DNA of 17,636 nt from Granulosicoccus sp047634635. GTDB lineage: Bacteria > Pseudomonadota > Gammaproteobacteria > Granulosicoccales > Granulosicoccaceae. Below are positions 1 to 7,628 of the stretch, in pieces. The translations under genes and the position numbers were made by a program. How positions within the stretch are numbered: the first letter of the stretch is position 1; the number at the start of each line of letters is the position of its first letter. Location of the stretch: contig JBLIIE010000108.1 in the NCBI GenBank assembly GCA_047634635.1, positions 1 to 17,636 on the forward strand, read 5' to 3'. Below the pieces are notes generated by a model. The model saw only the letters and a list, made by a program, of their open reading frames with translations, was not told the DNA's origin and searched no databases.

Positions 1-2478
1 TAGCCTGAAGTTTGATTTTGTCAACGGAGTAAGACTGTTTGCGGTCGGTTGTCCCCAGCGACTTAAAAAGTCTGATGCGCGCATTGGCCCGTCAAATAGC
101 TTTCCTTGAAAGAGCACGACCCCGAGCAGTGTGAGTTTAGATAATTCTTCTCTTGAATTAACACCGCTGACACATACACGGACACCGTGTCTGTTGAAGT
201 CTGCTATCAGTCTGGGGGCGAGAATGTCATCGTTGAAAAATTTAATGTCAGCCTTGGCCAGATCTGGCTGATAGTCTTGTTCAGACTGCATGGTAGAAAT
301 CAGAATGCCAGAATGAATTGTGGCGATGCTTAGCCCTTCCGATCTAAATTGTACGATCGCACTGTTGTCGATTTGCCAGATTGAATTAATGTTGAACGTA
401 ATGTGACTTGCAATTGATTGCCCTTCAGTGCGAAGGAATTGCATGGCTGAATCGGTGAACTGTTTACTGGCCAGTATATCTGCATTTAATTCAAAGTGGA
501 GCTTAAAGTCTGGTGACACTATTTTTGAATCTGTCCAGCGCTTGACTGACGTGGCGCAGGCAAAGAGCGCATGTCTATAAAGTGCTGCATTCAAAGGAGT
601 ATTGCCGATATCGTTCAATAATTCCTCAGGCAGTATGATGCCGCCCTCGCTGGTACGAATGCGTATTTTTACATCAGCTGCATATAGTTTTTCGCAACCG
701 CTGGAATCGAAGTTAACGATGGGTTCGTACCAGAGCTCGATTCGATTTTCGAGCAGGGCACGTTCCAGAGTTCTGGTCGCCATCGATGTGATTGAGCGAC
801 TGGATTTAAGTTTCTTTTTCTCTTCATACATTAATGAATCAGCTTCAATGAGGGCCTGTTGTAGTGATTTTCCTGAATGTGATGTTGCTAGGCCAATACT
901 AGTGGAAATTTCGTGATTACCTTCAGACGTTGATATTGGGGTCTCAAATTCTGCATGTACTGTAGAGGCGAAAATTTCCGCGGAATTCTTATCAGTGTCG
1001 GGGAGTACGATTACGAATTCATCTCCACCCCATCTCGCCAGAGTTCCGTTACTGGGTGTGGCGCGAACTAGTCTCTCTGCCACCGTCATTAGAACTTCAT
1101 CTCCAGCGGCATGACCATAGAAATCATTCACGTCTTTAAAGCCGTTAAGGTCGAGAAACATGACGGTATGAGTTTTCGCTGGTTCGTTGTTTAGTTCTTC
1201 TATCAGTTTATTGGCGTATTTTCTATTGAGTAGTCCGGTGAGCTCGTCGTGTGTAGCTTGGTGGCGTAATTGGTTTTCAATTCTGACACGTTTGCGATGA
1301 TCCTGTTCTAGCTGCAATGCGAGGCTGTCGATTGTGCGTGCCATATTTCCGATTTCATCATTGGCGTAGTCACAGACACGGACTGTCAGATCCCCGTTCA
1401 TGATCTTGCGAGCGGCATGGGCTGTTTTTTTCAATCTGTGCGCAACAGGGCCCAGGCAGATTGTGTATCCGGCTAATATGAGTAGTAGGGATATTGCCGT
1501 AGCAATACCTAGGAGGCTTCGAAGTGCATTCAAAGGTGCATAAGCTTCTCGTTTATCGATTTTAACGACGAGCCCCCAGCCAGTCGCTGGGATCGTCTGA
1601 ATGGATGAGATCGAATAAACTCCACGATAATCGGGTGCCTCGATAACTCTAGAGAATTGTGCGTCGAGAGCCTGGTTCGTCGGAAGGTTTTTTGATGATG
1701 AGATTATCTTTGTGAAAGCGGACTTTCTATCAAATCTGAGTGCCGTTAGTAGTTGGGCGTCGCCTGAGGCCGTTTTTTGTACGATGAGGGCCTCGGTTGT
1801 CAGTCCAATGCGCTCGTGCATGGAAAGAATGTCCGTAATCGGATTGAGTGGTGTTTCAAGTACTAGTGCCCCTACGACTTCGCCCATGTCGCTGACAATT
1901 GGGGACACCACGCCTATGCGCTGCTGTTCAACGTCTGTCAGAAAAGCTTCGCCAAGAATTGTTTTAACTGAGGTCATGGCCCGCTCGACTAAAGCACCGT
2001 CAGTTGGTTGCCACGTAAAACCCATAGTTTCGCCTAGAGTCGTGCCATCCCTACTGACTATCCTCAGTTCTGCCACCGCCGAGCCAACAATTCCAGCCTT
2101 GTGATGAAGATCCAACGCGAGTTGCTGTAGTGGCCAGGTTGCGCTGAAATCGATTAACGCCAAGCCGTCTTGGCCGCCAATGGTTGGAGGGTTTTGGAGC
2201 GCTTTTGTCGGGTTACTTTTGATTGCAGCGATATAGCTGTCGATGGTGGTTACAAATTCCTGCACATGCGGATCAGTTGCCAAGCTGAGTGCGTCTTGTG
2301 AGTAGCCTGCAAGTATCTCGGATATGCGCAATGTTTCGATTCGTTGTGTGTTGGAGAGGGCTGACTCAGTTCTTTCCTTGAGTTGCTGATCAAATAAATG
2401 AAAAGCAAATGTGCTAATTGCGCACAGCGGTATGAGTACGGCCAAAAGACAGAAAACGAGCTTTGCGCGTATTCCCAT
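1..2478 (-). CDS. Membrane-bound sensor diguanylate cyclase with degenerate EAL domain (3' end cut by window edge)
   Basis: Translating the minus strand from the ATG at 2476-2478 gives 826 codons without a stop, so the C-terminus lies beyond the left edge. An AAGGAG ribosome site (plus-strand 2487-2492) supports the start. Domains: membrane segment about residues 8-25; periplasmic sensor about 26-320, resembling a double-CACHE domain; second membrane segment about 323-345; HAMP linker; GGDEF domain about 405-560 with ARWGGDEF (GGDEF at 484-488) and the Mg/GTP-site stretch FLDLNGFKDVND, so it is probably an active cyclase making c-di-GMP. No RxxD inhibitory site sits five residues before GGDEF. 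The C-terminal domain from about 580 has the EAL fold pattern but AAD replaces EAL (600-602), IHS replaces the first three residues of DDFG, and SGVNS replaces EGVET; one metal-site Asn (665) remains. It is therefore probably not a phosphodiesterase. Function is inferred from family knowledge; the ligand is unknown. Confidence 0.9.
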   Translation of the reverse strand, partial: MGIRAKLVFCLLAVLIPLCAISTFAFHLFDQQLKERTESALSNTQRIETLRISEILAGYSQDALSLATDPHVQEFVTTIDSYIAAIKSNPTKALQNPPTIGGQDGLALIDFSATWPLQQLALDLHHKAGIVGSAVAELRIVSRDGTTLGETMGFTWQPTDGALVERAMTSVKTILGEAFLTDVEQQRIGVVSPIVSDMGEVVGALVLETPLNPITDILSMHERIGLTTEALIVQKTASGDAQLLTALRFDRKSAFTKIISSSKNLPTNQALDAQFSRVIEAPDYRGVYSISSIQTIPATGWGLVVKIDKREAYAPLNALRSLLGIATAISLLLILAGYTICLGPVAHRLKKTAHAARKIMNGDLTVRVCDYANDEIGNMARTIDSLALQLEQDHRKRVRIENQLRHQATHDELTGLLNRKYANKLIEELNNEPAKTHTVMFLDLNGFKDVNDFYGHAAGDEVLMTVAERLVRATPSNGTLARWGGDEFVIVLPDTDKNSAEIFASTVHAEFETPISTSEGNHEISTSIGLATSHSGKSLQQALIEADSLMYEEKKKLKSSRSITSMATRTLERALLENRIELWYEPIVNFDSSGCEKLYAADVKIRIRTSEGGIILPEELLNDIGNTPLNAALYRHALFACATSVKRWTDSKIVSPDFKLHFELNADILASKQFTDSAMQFLRTEGQSIASHITFNINSIWQIDNSAIVQFRSEGLSIATIHSGILISTMQSEQDYQPDLAKADIKFFNDDILAPRLIADFNRHGVRVCVSGVNSREELSKLTLLGVVLFQGKLFDGPMRASDFLSRWGQPTANSLTPLTKSNFRL

Positions 2479-2826
2479 GTCAGGGGCTCCTTGTTACAGG
2501 TGAATCTAAAGGAATACCCAGGCTTAAAATGAACGTGGGGAAGTTGGGTTTTAGTCCGCAGAATTCATGCCTGAAAAGGTTATTTGGGTGGGAATGTTTA
2601 TGGCCATTTTCAAATCTGCAAACGAATTGGCACGACTCATAATGTGAGGTGTTTGGCTACAGAGTGGGCGGCAAAAGTCTTATTACGTATTGGGCCTTAT
2701 GATGTTCGTTGCAAATCTAACCTTCGGATAACCGTTTTATCCAGCAGCTCAACCCCGCTGGTTTGCACAGGATCTTTCTTTGGGGTTTCCCAATGTGGTT
2801 GGAACACGTAAATCGTCGAAAAATAG
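2479..2826. other. Intergenic stretch without a convincing gene
   Basis: This lies between the divergent cyclase gene and the candidate small ORF at 2827. An open frame at 2584-2811 gives 75 residues with no family resemblance, a GTG start and no clear ribosome site, so I do not call it. Two weak inverted repeats are visible, TTGGG/CCCAA near 2777-2792 and CCAGC/GCTGG near 2741-2762, neither followed by a T-tract. The cyclase promoter should lie here on the minus strand, but I could not pick a clear -35/-10 pair. Confidence 0.4.
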
Positions 2827-2976
2827 ATGCTGATAAGCTATGTTAGGAGGAAAAGATGGCTAACCCATTGGTGCATATTTTCTGCTCATGTAACTTTGAT
2901 TCTGCTTTCGCTGACCACAGGATGTGAACAAACTGCCAACAAAAACCCCTATTTCTATTGCCAAGAGTGCTTTTAG
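2827..2976 (+). CDS. Possible very small lipoprotein (49 codons), possibly a remnant
   Basis: An open frame from ATG 2827 to TAG 2974-2976 encodes 49 residues. The N-terminus is basic (VRRKRW), followed by a hydrophobic stretch ending LSLTTGC, which resembles a lipobox with Cys at residue 33. The predicted mature peptide is only 17 residues and contains a CxxC motif (CQEC). Against it, no ribosome site precedes ATG 2827. A near-perfect AGGAGG (2845-2850) instead sits 5 bases before an ATG at 2856 in another frame, which encodes only 23 residues and stops at 2925-2927. One explanation is an older small lipoprotein gene starting at 2856 that lost frame by a single-base change around 2875-2885. 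No homolog is recognised. A short spurious ORF is equally possible. Confidence 0.3.
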   Translation: MLISYVRRKRWLTHWCIFSAHVTLILLSLTTGCEQTANKNPYFYCQECF

Positions 2977-3141
2977 ACGTTTTTTAGTTAAGGATGAGAA
3001 GTGAGTCTGAATTCGATCATCGGTTAATCAAATCAACACGTTATGATGATCTTAGCGGGTGTTGTGACGCCTATTGTGTCGTAATAGAATCAATGGCTTA
3101 GTGTGGTCCGACCGTATGAGAAGAGAAAGTTGGTTTTCGTG

Positions 3142-3170
3142 TTGGCTAAAAGATAAAAATTGCGTATCAT
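3142..3170 (+). promoter_or_regulatory. Sigma70-like promoter of the rpsP operon
   Basis: TTGGCT (3142-3147) and TATCAT (3165-3170) are separated by exactly 17 bases, and the -10 box matches the consensus at five of six positions. Transcription would start near 3177, about 60 bases before rpsP. No gene lies between, and it is the best promoter-like pair in this gap. It is inferred from sequence only. Confidence 0.55.
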
Positions 3171-3187
3171 TGGGAGTTACCTTCCGG

Positions 3188-3214
3188 CTGCACTTGTTCG
3201 TGCGGTTTTGTTTT
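3188..3214 (+). terminator. Terminator-like hairpin in the rpsP leader (possible attenuator)
   Basis: CTGCAC (3188-3193) pairs with GTGCGG (3200-3205), with one G-U pair, around a 6-base loop, and is followed at once by TTTTGTTTT (3206-3214). This looks like a short Rho-independent terminator placed downstream of the predicted promoter and 25 bases before the rpsP start. It could attenuate the operon or stop upstream transcription. The stem is only 6 bp, so its strength is uncertain. Confidence 0.45.
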
Positions 3215-3239
3215 AACTAATTTTGGAAATTTAAGGCCC

Positions 3240-3497
3240 ATGGTCACAATTCGCCTGTCCCGCGGCGGCGCCAAGAAGCAACCGTTCTATCACGTTGTTG
3301 CTACTGATAGTCGTGCACGTCGCGATGGCCGCTACATTGAACGTCTCGGTTATTACAATCCGGTTGCTCGTGGCGATGCTACAGAAACCCAGCTCGACAT
3401 GGATCGGGTTGAATACTGGATTGGCGTTGGTGCTCAAATGAGCGACCGCGTTGCTAAAATCGTTAAAGGCTACCGCAAGGAGAATGCAGCGGCCTGA
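3240..3497 (+). CDS. rpsP: 30S ribosomal protein S16
   Basis: The 85-residue product has the full S16 pattern: MVTIRLSRGGAKKQPFYHVV at the start, then the conserved stretch ending RDGRYIERLGYYNP (residues about 28-41), and a lysine/arginine-containing C-terminal helix. S16 binds 16S rRNA in the body of the 30S subunit and is needed for its assembly. The length matches the family (80-90 residues). The ATG at 3240 has a short purine-rich TAAGG about 4 bases upstream. It is the first gene of the rpsP-rimM-trmD-rplS operon. In many gammaproteobacteria ffh lies just upstream; here the upstream neighbour is a divergent signalling gene, so the operon appears to start with rpsP. Confidence 0.97.
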   Translation: MVTIRLSRGGAKKQPFYHVVATDSRARRDGRYIERLGYYNPVARGDATETQLDMDRVEYWIGVGAQMSDRVAKIVKGYRKENAAA

Positions 3498-3513
3498 TTA
3501 GAGGTCAGCTTCG

Positions 3514-4068
3514 GTGAGCCATTTGCCGTCCGATAAATCCAAAGAGAAAGTTCTCCTTGGACACATCACGGGCGTGGTTGGTCTCCAAGGCTGGGTGAAA
3601 GTCCACTCGGATACAAACCCGAGGGATAATATTACCGGCTATAAGCGTTGGTGGTTAAAGCAGTCTGACGATTGGAAACAGTGGGTAGTGTCAGACGGCA
3701 GGCCGCAAGGCAAAACGATCGTTGCTAAGCTTGAGGGGGTGTCAACCCCGGAGGCGGCAGCTGTTTTAATCGGGTCAACTATCGCTGTTGATCGTGATGC
3801 AATGCCAACGTTAGGTAGTGGTGAGTATTACTGGGCAGACCTGACAGGAATGTTAGTCAGTACTGTTGATGGAATAGAGATTGGGCCGGTTATCCGTTTG
3901 TTCGAAACAGGTGCCAACGACGTAGTCGTGGTATCTGACCAAAGACCAAATTATGCGGATGATAGCGGCGAGATAGAAGTGCTGGTGCCATGGGTTGTGC
4001 CAGATGTAGTCACAGCGGTAGATATGGAAAACCGGACGATCACTGTCGATTGGGATCCGGATTTTTGA
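3514..4068 (+). CDS. rimM: 16S rRNA processing factor RimM
   Basis: The 184-residue product matches RimM, which binds S19 and helps mature the 3' (head) domain of the 30S subunit. The N-terminal beta-barrel carries LGHITGVVGLQGWVKVHS (residues 15-32), the family's GxxxxxxGxxG signature. The C-terminal PRC-barrel begins at GSGEYYWADLTGM (about 102-114), and the family's acidic C-terminus ending in WDPDF is present. Translation starts at GTG 3514, preceded by GAGGT at 3501-3505. The gene begins 16 bases after rpsP stops and ends one base before trmD starts, so the three are certainly cotranscribed and probably translationally coupled. Nothing is missing or unusual for the family. Confidence 0.96.
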   Translation: MSHLPSDKSKEKVLLGHITGVVGLQGWVKVHSDTNPRDNITGYKRWWLKQSDDWKQWVVSDGRPQGKTIVAKLEGVSTPEAAAVLIGSTIAVDRDAMPTLGSGEYYWADLTGMLVSTVDGIEIGPVIRLFETGANDVVVVSDQRPNYADDSGEIEVLVPWVVPDVVTAVDMENRTITVDWDPDF

Positions 4069-4069
4069 C

Positions 4070-4834
4070 GTGATATTTGGTGTCGTAACGCTGTTCCCCG
4101 AATTGATAGAGGGGGCGCTCGAGCATGGAGTGATCGGGCGTGCGAAAACGAAAGGACAGTTGGGATTAGTTTTAGCCAATCCAAGGGATTGGACAGTAGA
4201 TAAGCATCGAACCGTGGACGATCGCCCGTTTGGAGGTGGTCCCGGAATGGTGATGAAACCAGGACCGTTGAGCGCTGCTATAGAGTCTCTCAAGACTCAG
4301 CTGCCAGGCGCACCGGTCATCTACTTGTCCCCTCAAGGTGCGGTGTTTGATCAGGCCAAGGCTAAAAGTTGGCAGCAGCTCGGTAGCGTAATCCTGATTG
4401 CAGGTAGGTACGAAGGAATCGACGAGCGGGTTATCGATCAGTTTGTTGATGAAGAGGTGTCGCTGGGAGATTTTGTGCTCAGTGGCGGTGAGTTTGCGGC
4501 ATTGACAATGATCGATTCGGTCACGCGTCTAGTGCCAGGTGTTCTTGGTGACCCTGATTCAGCCCTGGAAGATTCCTTTGGCGAAGACGGGTTGCTTGAT
4601 TGTCCGCATTACACGAGACCTGAGTCATATCAGGGGCAGCCGGTTCCGCCGGTGTTAATGTCAGGCAATCACAAGGCCATTGCTAGCTGGCGACGTCAGC
4701 AAGCATTGGAGAAAACTAGGGACCGGCGTCCTGATTTGCTTAAAAAGGCAAAACTGACGGCGGAAGACAACGTATTTTTAACCAGCGTAAGAGTATCCGT
4801 AGCAGGGGCTCCTGGCACTAGCATCGAAGAGTAA
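4070..4834 (+). CDS. trmD: tRNA (guanine-37-N1)-methyltransferase
   Basis: TrmD methylates N1 of G37 beside the anticodon, using S-adenosylmethionine, to prevent +1 frameshifting. The 254-residue product has all expected elements: RPFGGGPGMVM (52-62), YLSPQG (85-90), GRYEGIDER (112-120) and LGDFVLSGGE (132-141) of the trefoil-knot SAM site. It also has the residues corresponding to the catalytic Arg and Asp (R153, and D168 in EDSF), and CPHYTRPE (178-185). The length is typical. The start is GTG at 4070, two bases after the rimM stop codon begins to be read through to its end at 4068, which implies coupled translation. The N-terminus MIFGVVTLFPEL aligns with the family start, so no upstream extension is needed. 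Confidence 0.97.
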   Translation: MIFGVVTLFPELIEGALEHGVIGRAKTKGQLGLVLANPRDWTVDKHRTVDDRPFGGGPGMVMKPGPLSAAIESLKTQLPGAPVIYLSPQGAVFDQAKAKSWQQLGSVILIAGRYEGIDERVIDQFVDEEVSLGDFVLSGGEFAALTMIDSVTRLVPGVLGDPDSALEDSFGEDGLLDCPHYTRPESYQGQPVPPVLMSGNHKAIASWRRQQALEKTRDRRPDLLKKAKLTAEDNVFLTSVRVSVAGAPGTSIEE

Positions 4835-4838
4835 TAAA

Positions 4839-5183
4839 ATGAGCAAGATCATCGACGAAATCAACGCGGAACAAATGGGAAAGGAATTGCCCTCGTTCGC
4901 TGCCGGTGACACAGTTGTTGTGCAGGTCCGAGTAAAGGAAGGTGAGCGCGAGCGTTTGCAGGCTTTTGAAGGTATTTGTATCGCTAAGCGTAACCGTGGG
5001 TTGCACTCAGCGTTTACAGTGCGCAAGCTGTCTCACGGTGAAGGCGTTGAGCGTGTTTTTCAGACATATAGCCCGTTGGTTGCTGGAGTTGAAGTCAAGC
5101 GCCGTGGAGATGTAAGACGCGCAAAGCTGTACTACCTGCGTGGACTTACTGGTCGTGCTGCTCGTATCAAAGAGAAGCTGTAA
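4839..5183 (+). CDS. rplS: 50S ribosomal protein L19
   Basis: The 114-residue product matches L19, a 50S protein at the interface with the 30S subunit. It shows the N-terminal helix (IIDEINAEQM), the central FAAGDTVVVQVRVKEG strand, RLQAFEGICIAKRNRGLHSA (about 39-58), and the C-terminal RRGDVRRAKLYYLRGLTGRA (about 88-107). The ATG at 4839 is 4 bases after the trmD stop; the ribosome site (GAAGAG) lies within the end of trmD. It is the last gene of the operon and is followed by a hairpin terminator candidate at 5268. Confidence 0.97.
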   Translation: MSKIIDEINAEQMGKELPSFAAGDTVVVQVRVKEGERERLQAFEGICIAKRNRGLHSAFTVRKLSHGEGVERVFQTYSPLVAGVEVKRRGDVRRAKLYYLRGLTGRAARIKEKL

Positions 5184-5267
5184 ATCGAGTCCGTTCGCAA
5201 CGTCGCTTTGCATTATGCGACTGTTCAGACTTCTTAGTTAGAGGTCTGTGAAGAGAAAACCGTATTG

Positions 5268-5295
5268 GCCAGCTCTCAAGCTGGCTGATTTGTTT
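5268..5295 (+). terminator. Probable terminator of the rpsP-rplS operon
   Basis: GCCAGCT (5268-5274) and AGCTGGC (5279-5285) form a perfect 7-bp stem around the loop CTCA, followed by TGATTTGTTT. The T-rich tail is interrupted, so termination may be partial. It sits 84 bases after the rplS stop. Confidence 0.5.
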
Positions 5296-5331
5296 CTGGC
5301 GAAGAGTCACAGCTCGTTTCTTGACACGAAA

Positions 5332-5346
5332 CTGACTCTGAGTCAG
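5332..5346. repeat. Perfect palindrome in the rplS-htpG gap
   Basis: CTGACTC and GAGTCAG flank a single T, giving a 15-base near-symmetrical site. As RNA it could not form a tight hairpin with a one-base loop without opening pairs; as DNA it resembles an operator for a dimeric regulator. No regulator can be named. Confidence 0.35.
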
Positions 5347-5373
5347 AAATTCGTCTTTATGACGCCATACTGC

Positions 5374-5391
5374 CGTGCGATTGAACGCACG
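5374..5391. repeat. Inverted repeat in the rplS-htpG gap
   Basis: CGTGCG (5374-5379) and CGCACG (5386-5391) pair perfectly around the 6-base loop ATTGAA. No T-tract follows at once on the plus strand. It may be a transcript hairpin or a protein site upstream of htpG. Confidence 0.35.
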
Positions 5392-5434
5392 TGCCCAATG
5401 AGTTTTCAGACGACAAGTGCCGTTTATTTAGGCG

Positions 5435-5462
5435 CTTGATTTATCCCTGAAACATCCCAATC
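5435..5462 (+). promoter_or_regulatory. Sigma32 (heat-shock)-like promoter candidate for htpG
   Basis: CTTGAT (5435-5440) resembles the sigma32 -35 core CTTGAA. After 14 bases, TCCCAATC (5455-5462) resembles the -10 consensus CCCCATNT. Transcription would begin near 5470, about 45 bases before htpG. The match is imperfect; the known heat-shock control of htpG in gammaproteobacteria (established for E. coli) makes it plausible. Confidence 0.4.
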
Positions 5463-5513
5463 TTTCGGGCTACTTACTAACAACCGCCTGCGATTTCCTG
5501 GAGATCATCTTAA

Positions 5514-7511
5514 ATGAGCGAACAAACCCAAACTACCGCGGAATCAGACCCTACCGCTACGCCAGCTGATGGCGAAAAAATGGTGTTTCAAGCAGAGGTG
5601 AATCAGCTGCTACAGCTAATGATTCACTCGTTATACAGCAATCAGGAAATATTTCTCAGAGAGCTCATTTCAAACGGTTCAGATGCTTGCGATAAGTTAC
5701 GTTTTGCATCAATAGAAAATAGTGCTTTGCTCGAATCAGATACTGAACTTCGAATCTCTGTCAGCGTCGATGCAGACGCAAAAACAGTAACAGTTTCTGA
5801 TAACGGTATCGGTATGGATCGAGATGAGGTTATTGCCAACATCGGTACTATCGCCAAATCTGGAACCAAACAGTTTCTCGAGTCCCTGACAGGCGATCAG
5901 AAAACCGACGCTAAGCTTATCGGTCAATTTGGTGTTGGTTTCTATTCAGCGTTTGTCGTTGCTGATTCTGTAACTCTGGTAACTCGCAAAGCGGGTGAAG
6001 CTATCGATCAGGGCGTTCAATGGGTCTCTGATGCTAGTGGTGGTTATACACTGGGCACGACAGAGAAAGCTGAACGTGGTACTGAAATTACCTTGCACAT
6101 TAAAGATGATGCTAACGAATTTCTTCATGCTCACAGATTACGGAGCATCATCAAGAAGTACTCTGATCACATTACTTTCCCAATCATGATGCTAGGCCAA
6201 GTTCCCATGGCTTCGCCTCCATCAGAGGACGAAGAAGAGCAGCAGCCTGAGCCTCAGGAAGCGAAACTGGAGCAAGTTAATGCGGCTTCTGCCTTGTGGA
6301 CACGCCCCAAGTCGAGCATTGAGAGTGATGAGTACCAAGCGTTTTATAAGCAAGTATTCAATGACTATGAGGATGCGTTGACTTGGGCTCACAACAAAGT
6401 GGAAGGCAATCAGGAATACACGTCTTTACTCTTTATTCCTAAAAAAGCGCCATTTGATTTATACGATGGTAACTTTCAGCGTAACGGCATCAAATTGTTT
6501 GTTCAGCGTGTGTTTATCATGGACGAAGCTGAGAAGTTGATGCCACGCTATTTGCGTTTCGTGCGAGGTTTGGTCGATAGCAATGATCTGCCGTTGAATG
6601 TCTCTCGTGAAATATTGCAGGGCAATAAAATTATTGATGCGATTCGCAATGCTTCTGTGAAGCGTGTTCTGACGATGCTCGAAAAGCTCTCTGAAAAGCA
6701 GCCAGAAGATTACCTCGAGTGTTGGAAAGAATTTGGTGCATGCCTGAAAGAAGCCCCAGGTGAGGATTTTGGTAACAAGGAACAAGTCGCCAAACTCTAC
6801 CGTTTCGACACAACGAATGCAGAAAAGGTTGGGGATTTAACGAGTCTTGATGACTACATAGCCCGTATGAAGATTGGACAAGACAAAATTTTCTACATAA
6901 CGGCAGACACGTATCAGGCGGCAAAAAATAGCCCGCATATGGAAATATTCCGCGACAAGGGTATCGAAGTGCTGTTAATGCACGATCGAGTTGATGAGTG
7001 GATGATGTCGTACTTGCACGAGTACAGTGAAAAATCCTTTGTGTCGATAGCTAAAGGTGATCTCGACCTGACAGCGATCGAAGGTGTTGATGCTGAGTCA
7101 GATGAGGAAAAGGCAGAAAAAGAAAAGAAGGCAGCCGATGTAGCTCCGACTATCGAGCGAATCAAAACTGCTTTGGCAGAAACAACCAGTGATGTGCGGG
7201 TCTCGACTCGCTTGACGTCATCTCCAGCCTGCGTGGTGATGGGCGAGCACGATATGGCTTTGCATATGCAGCAGCTTCTAAAGCAGGCAGGGCATGAATT
7301 ACCAAGTACAAAGCCAGTTTTGGAGGTCAATCCTACTCACCCTATTCTGGATTTGATGGATAAAGAGCAAGATGATGAACGTTTCAACGACTGGGCGCAT
7401 CTATTGCTTGATCAGGCATTGCTGGCTGATGGTGGTCAACTGGATGACAGTGCTGGGTTTGTGAAGCGCATGAACCAGATGTTTTTGGCACTTACGATCC
7501 GATCAGATTAG
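5514..7511 (+). CDS. htpG: Hsp90-family chaperone HtpG
   Basis: HtpG is the bacterial Hsp90, a cytoplasmic ATP-dependent dimeric chaperone for stress-damaged and client proteins. The 665-residue product has the GHKL ATPase domain first: E50 and N54 in RELISNGSDA, the DNGIGM motif (96-101), the GTIAKSGTK lid (111-119) and GQFGVGFYS (137-145). The middle domain follows (for example LFIPKKAPFDLYD and LPLNVSREILQ), then the C-terminal dimerisation domain. Between N and middle domains lies an acidic, Glu/Gln/Pro-rich linker (about 234-252), and the protein is about 40 residues longer than the E. coli protein (624). The first 22 residues are a polar extension before MVFQAEVNQLL; the ATG at 5514 is chosen because GGAG lies 9 bases upstream. 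It stands alone, behind a sigma32-like promoter. Confidence 0.97.
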   Translation: MSEQTQTTAESDPTATPADGEKMVFQAEVNQLLQLMIHSLYSNQEIFLRELISNGSDACDKLRFASIENSALLESDTELRISVSVDADAKTVTVSDNGIGMDRDEVIANIGTIAKSGTKQFLESLTGDQKTDAKLIGQFGVGFYSAFVVADSVTLVTRKAGEAIDQGVQWVSDASGGYTLGTTEKAERGTEITLHIKDDANEFLHAHRLRSIIKKYSDHITFPIMMLGQVPMASPPSEDEEEQQPEPQEAKLEQVNAASALWTRPKSSIESDEYQAFYKQVFNDYEDALTWAHNKVEGNQEYTSLLFIPKKAPFDLYDGNFQRNGIKLFVQRVFIMDEAEKLMPRYLRFVRGLVDSNDLPLNVSREILQGNKIIDAIRNASVKRVLTMLEKLSEKQPEDYLECWKEFGACLKEAPGEDFGNKEQVAKLYRFDTTNAEKVGDLTSLDDYIARMKIGQDKIFYITADTYQAAKNSPHMEIFRDKGIEVLLMHDRVDEWMMSYLHEYSEKSFVSIAKGDLDLTAIEGVDAESDEEKAEKEKKAADVAPTIERIKTALAETTSDVRVSTRLTSSPACVVMGEHDMALHMQQLLKQAGHELPSTKPVLEVNPTHPILDLMDKEQDDERFNDWAHLLLDQALLADGGQLDDSAGFVKRMNQMFLALTIRSD

Positions 7512-7525
7512 GAATAACTTCAATC

Positions 7526-7554
7526 AGCGGTTGGCGCTGCTCGCGCCAACCGCT
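7526..7554. terminator. Strong 12-bp stem-loop after htpG
   Basis: AGCGGTTGGCGC (7526-7537) and GCGCCAACCGCT (7543-7554) pair perfectly around TGCTC, 14 bases after the htpG stop. Neither side carries a T-tract (AGAATTAGAAAC follows), so a classical Rho-independent terminator is doubtful. It may protect the htpG mRNA 3' end or terminate with another factor. Confidence 0.5.
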
Positions 7555-7628
7555 AGAATTAGAAACAAACTCGAGGGTGATGTTTTTACACCTTCGGCTA
7601 TTTCATCGTAATAGGTGCGAAATTATCA

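Noticed and set aside
602..2104. Plus-strand open frames 602-916 and 1712-2104
   Set aside because: Both lie antisense inside the well-supported sensor cyclase and resemble no family.
2584..2811. 75-residue open frame with GTG start
   Set aside because: No ribosome site, no recognisable motif and no supporting context.
5321..5350. Perfect TTGACA as a -35 box upstream of htpG
   Set aside because: At 16-18 bases downstream there is only CAGAAAT, not a usable -10 box.
5248..5439. 63-residue open frame after rplS
   Set aside because: It overlaps the operon terminator hairpin and two further inverted repeats, and its product shows no family features.
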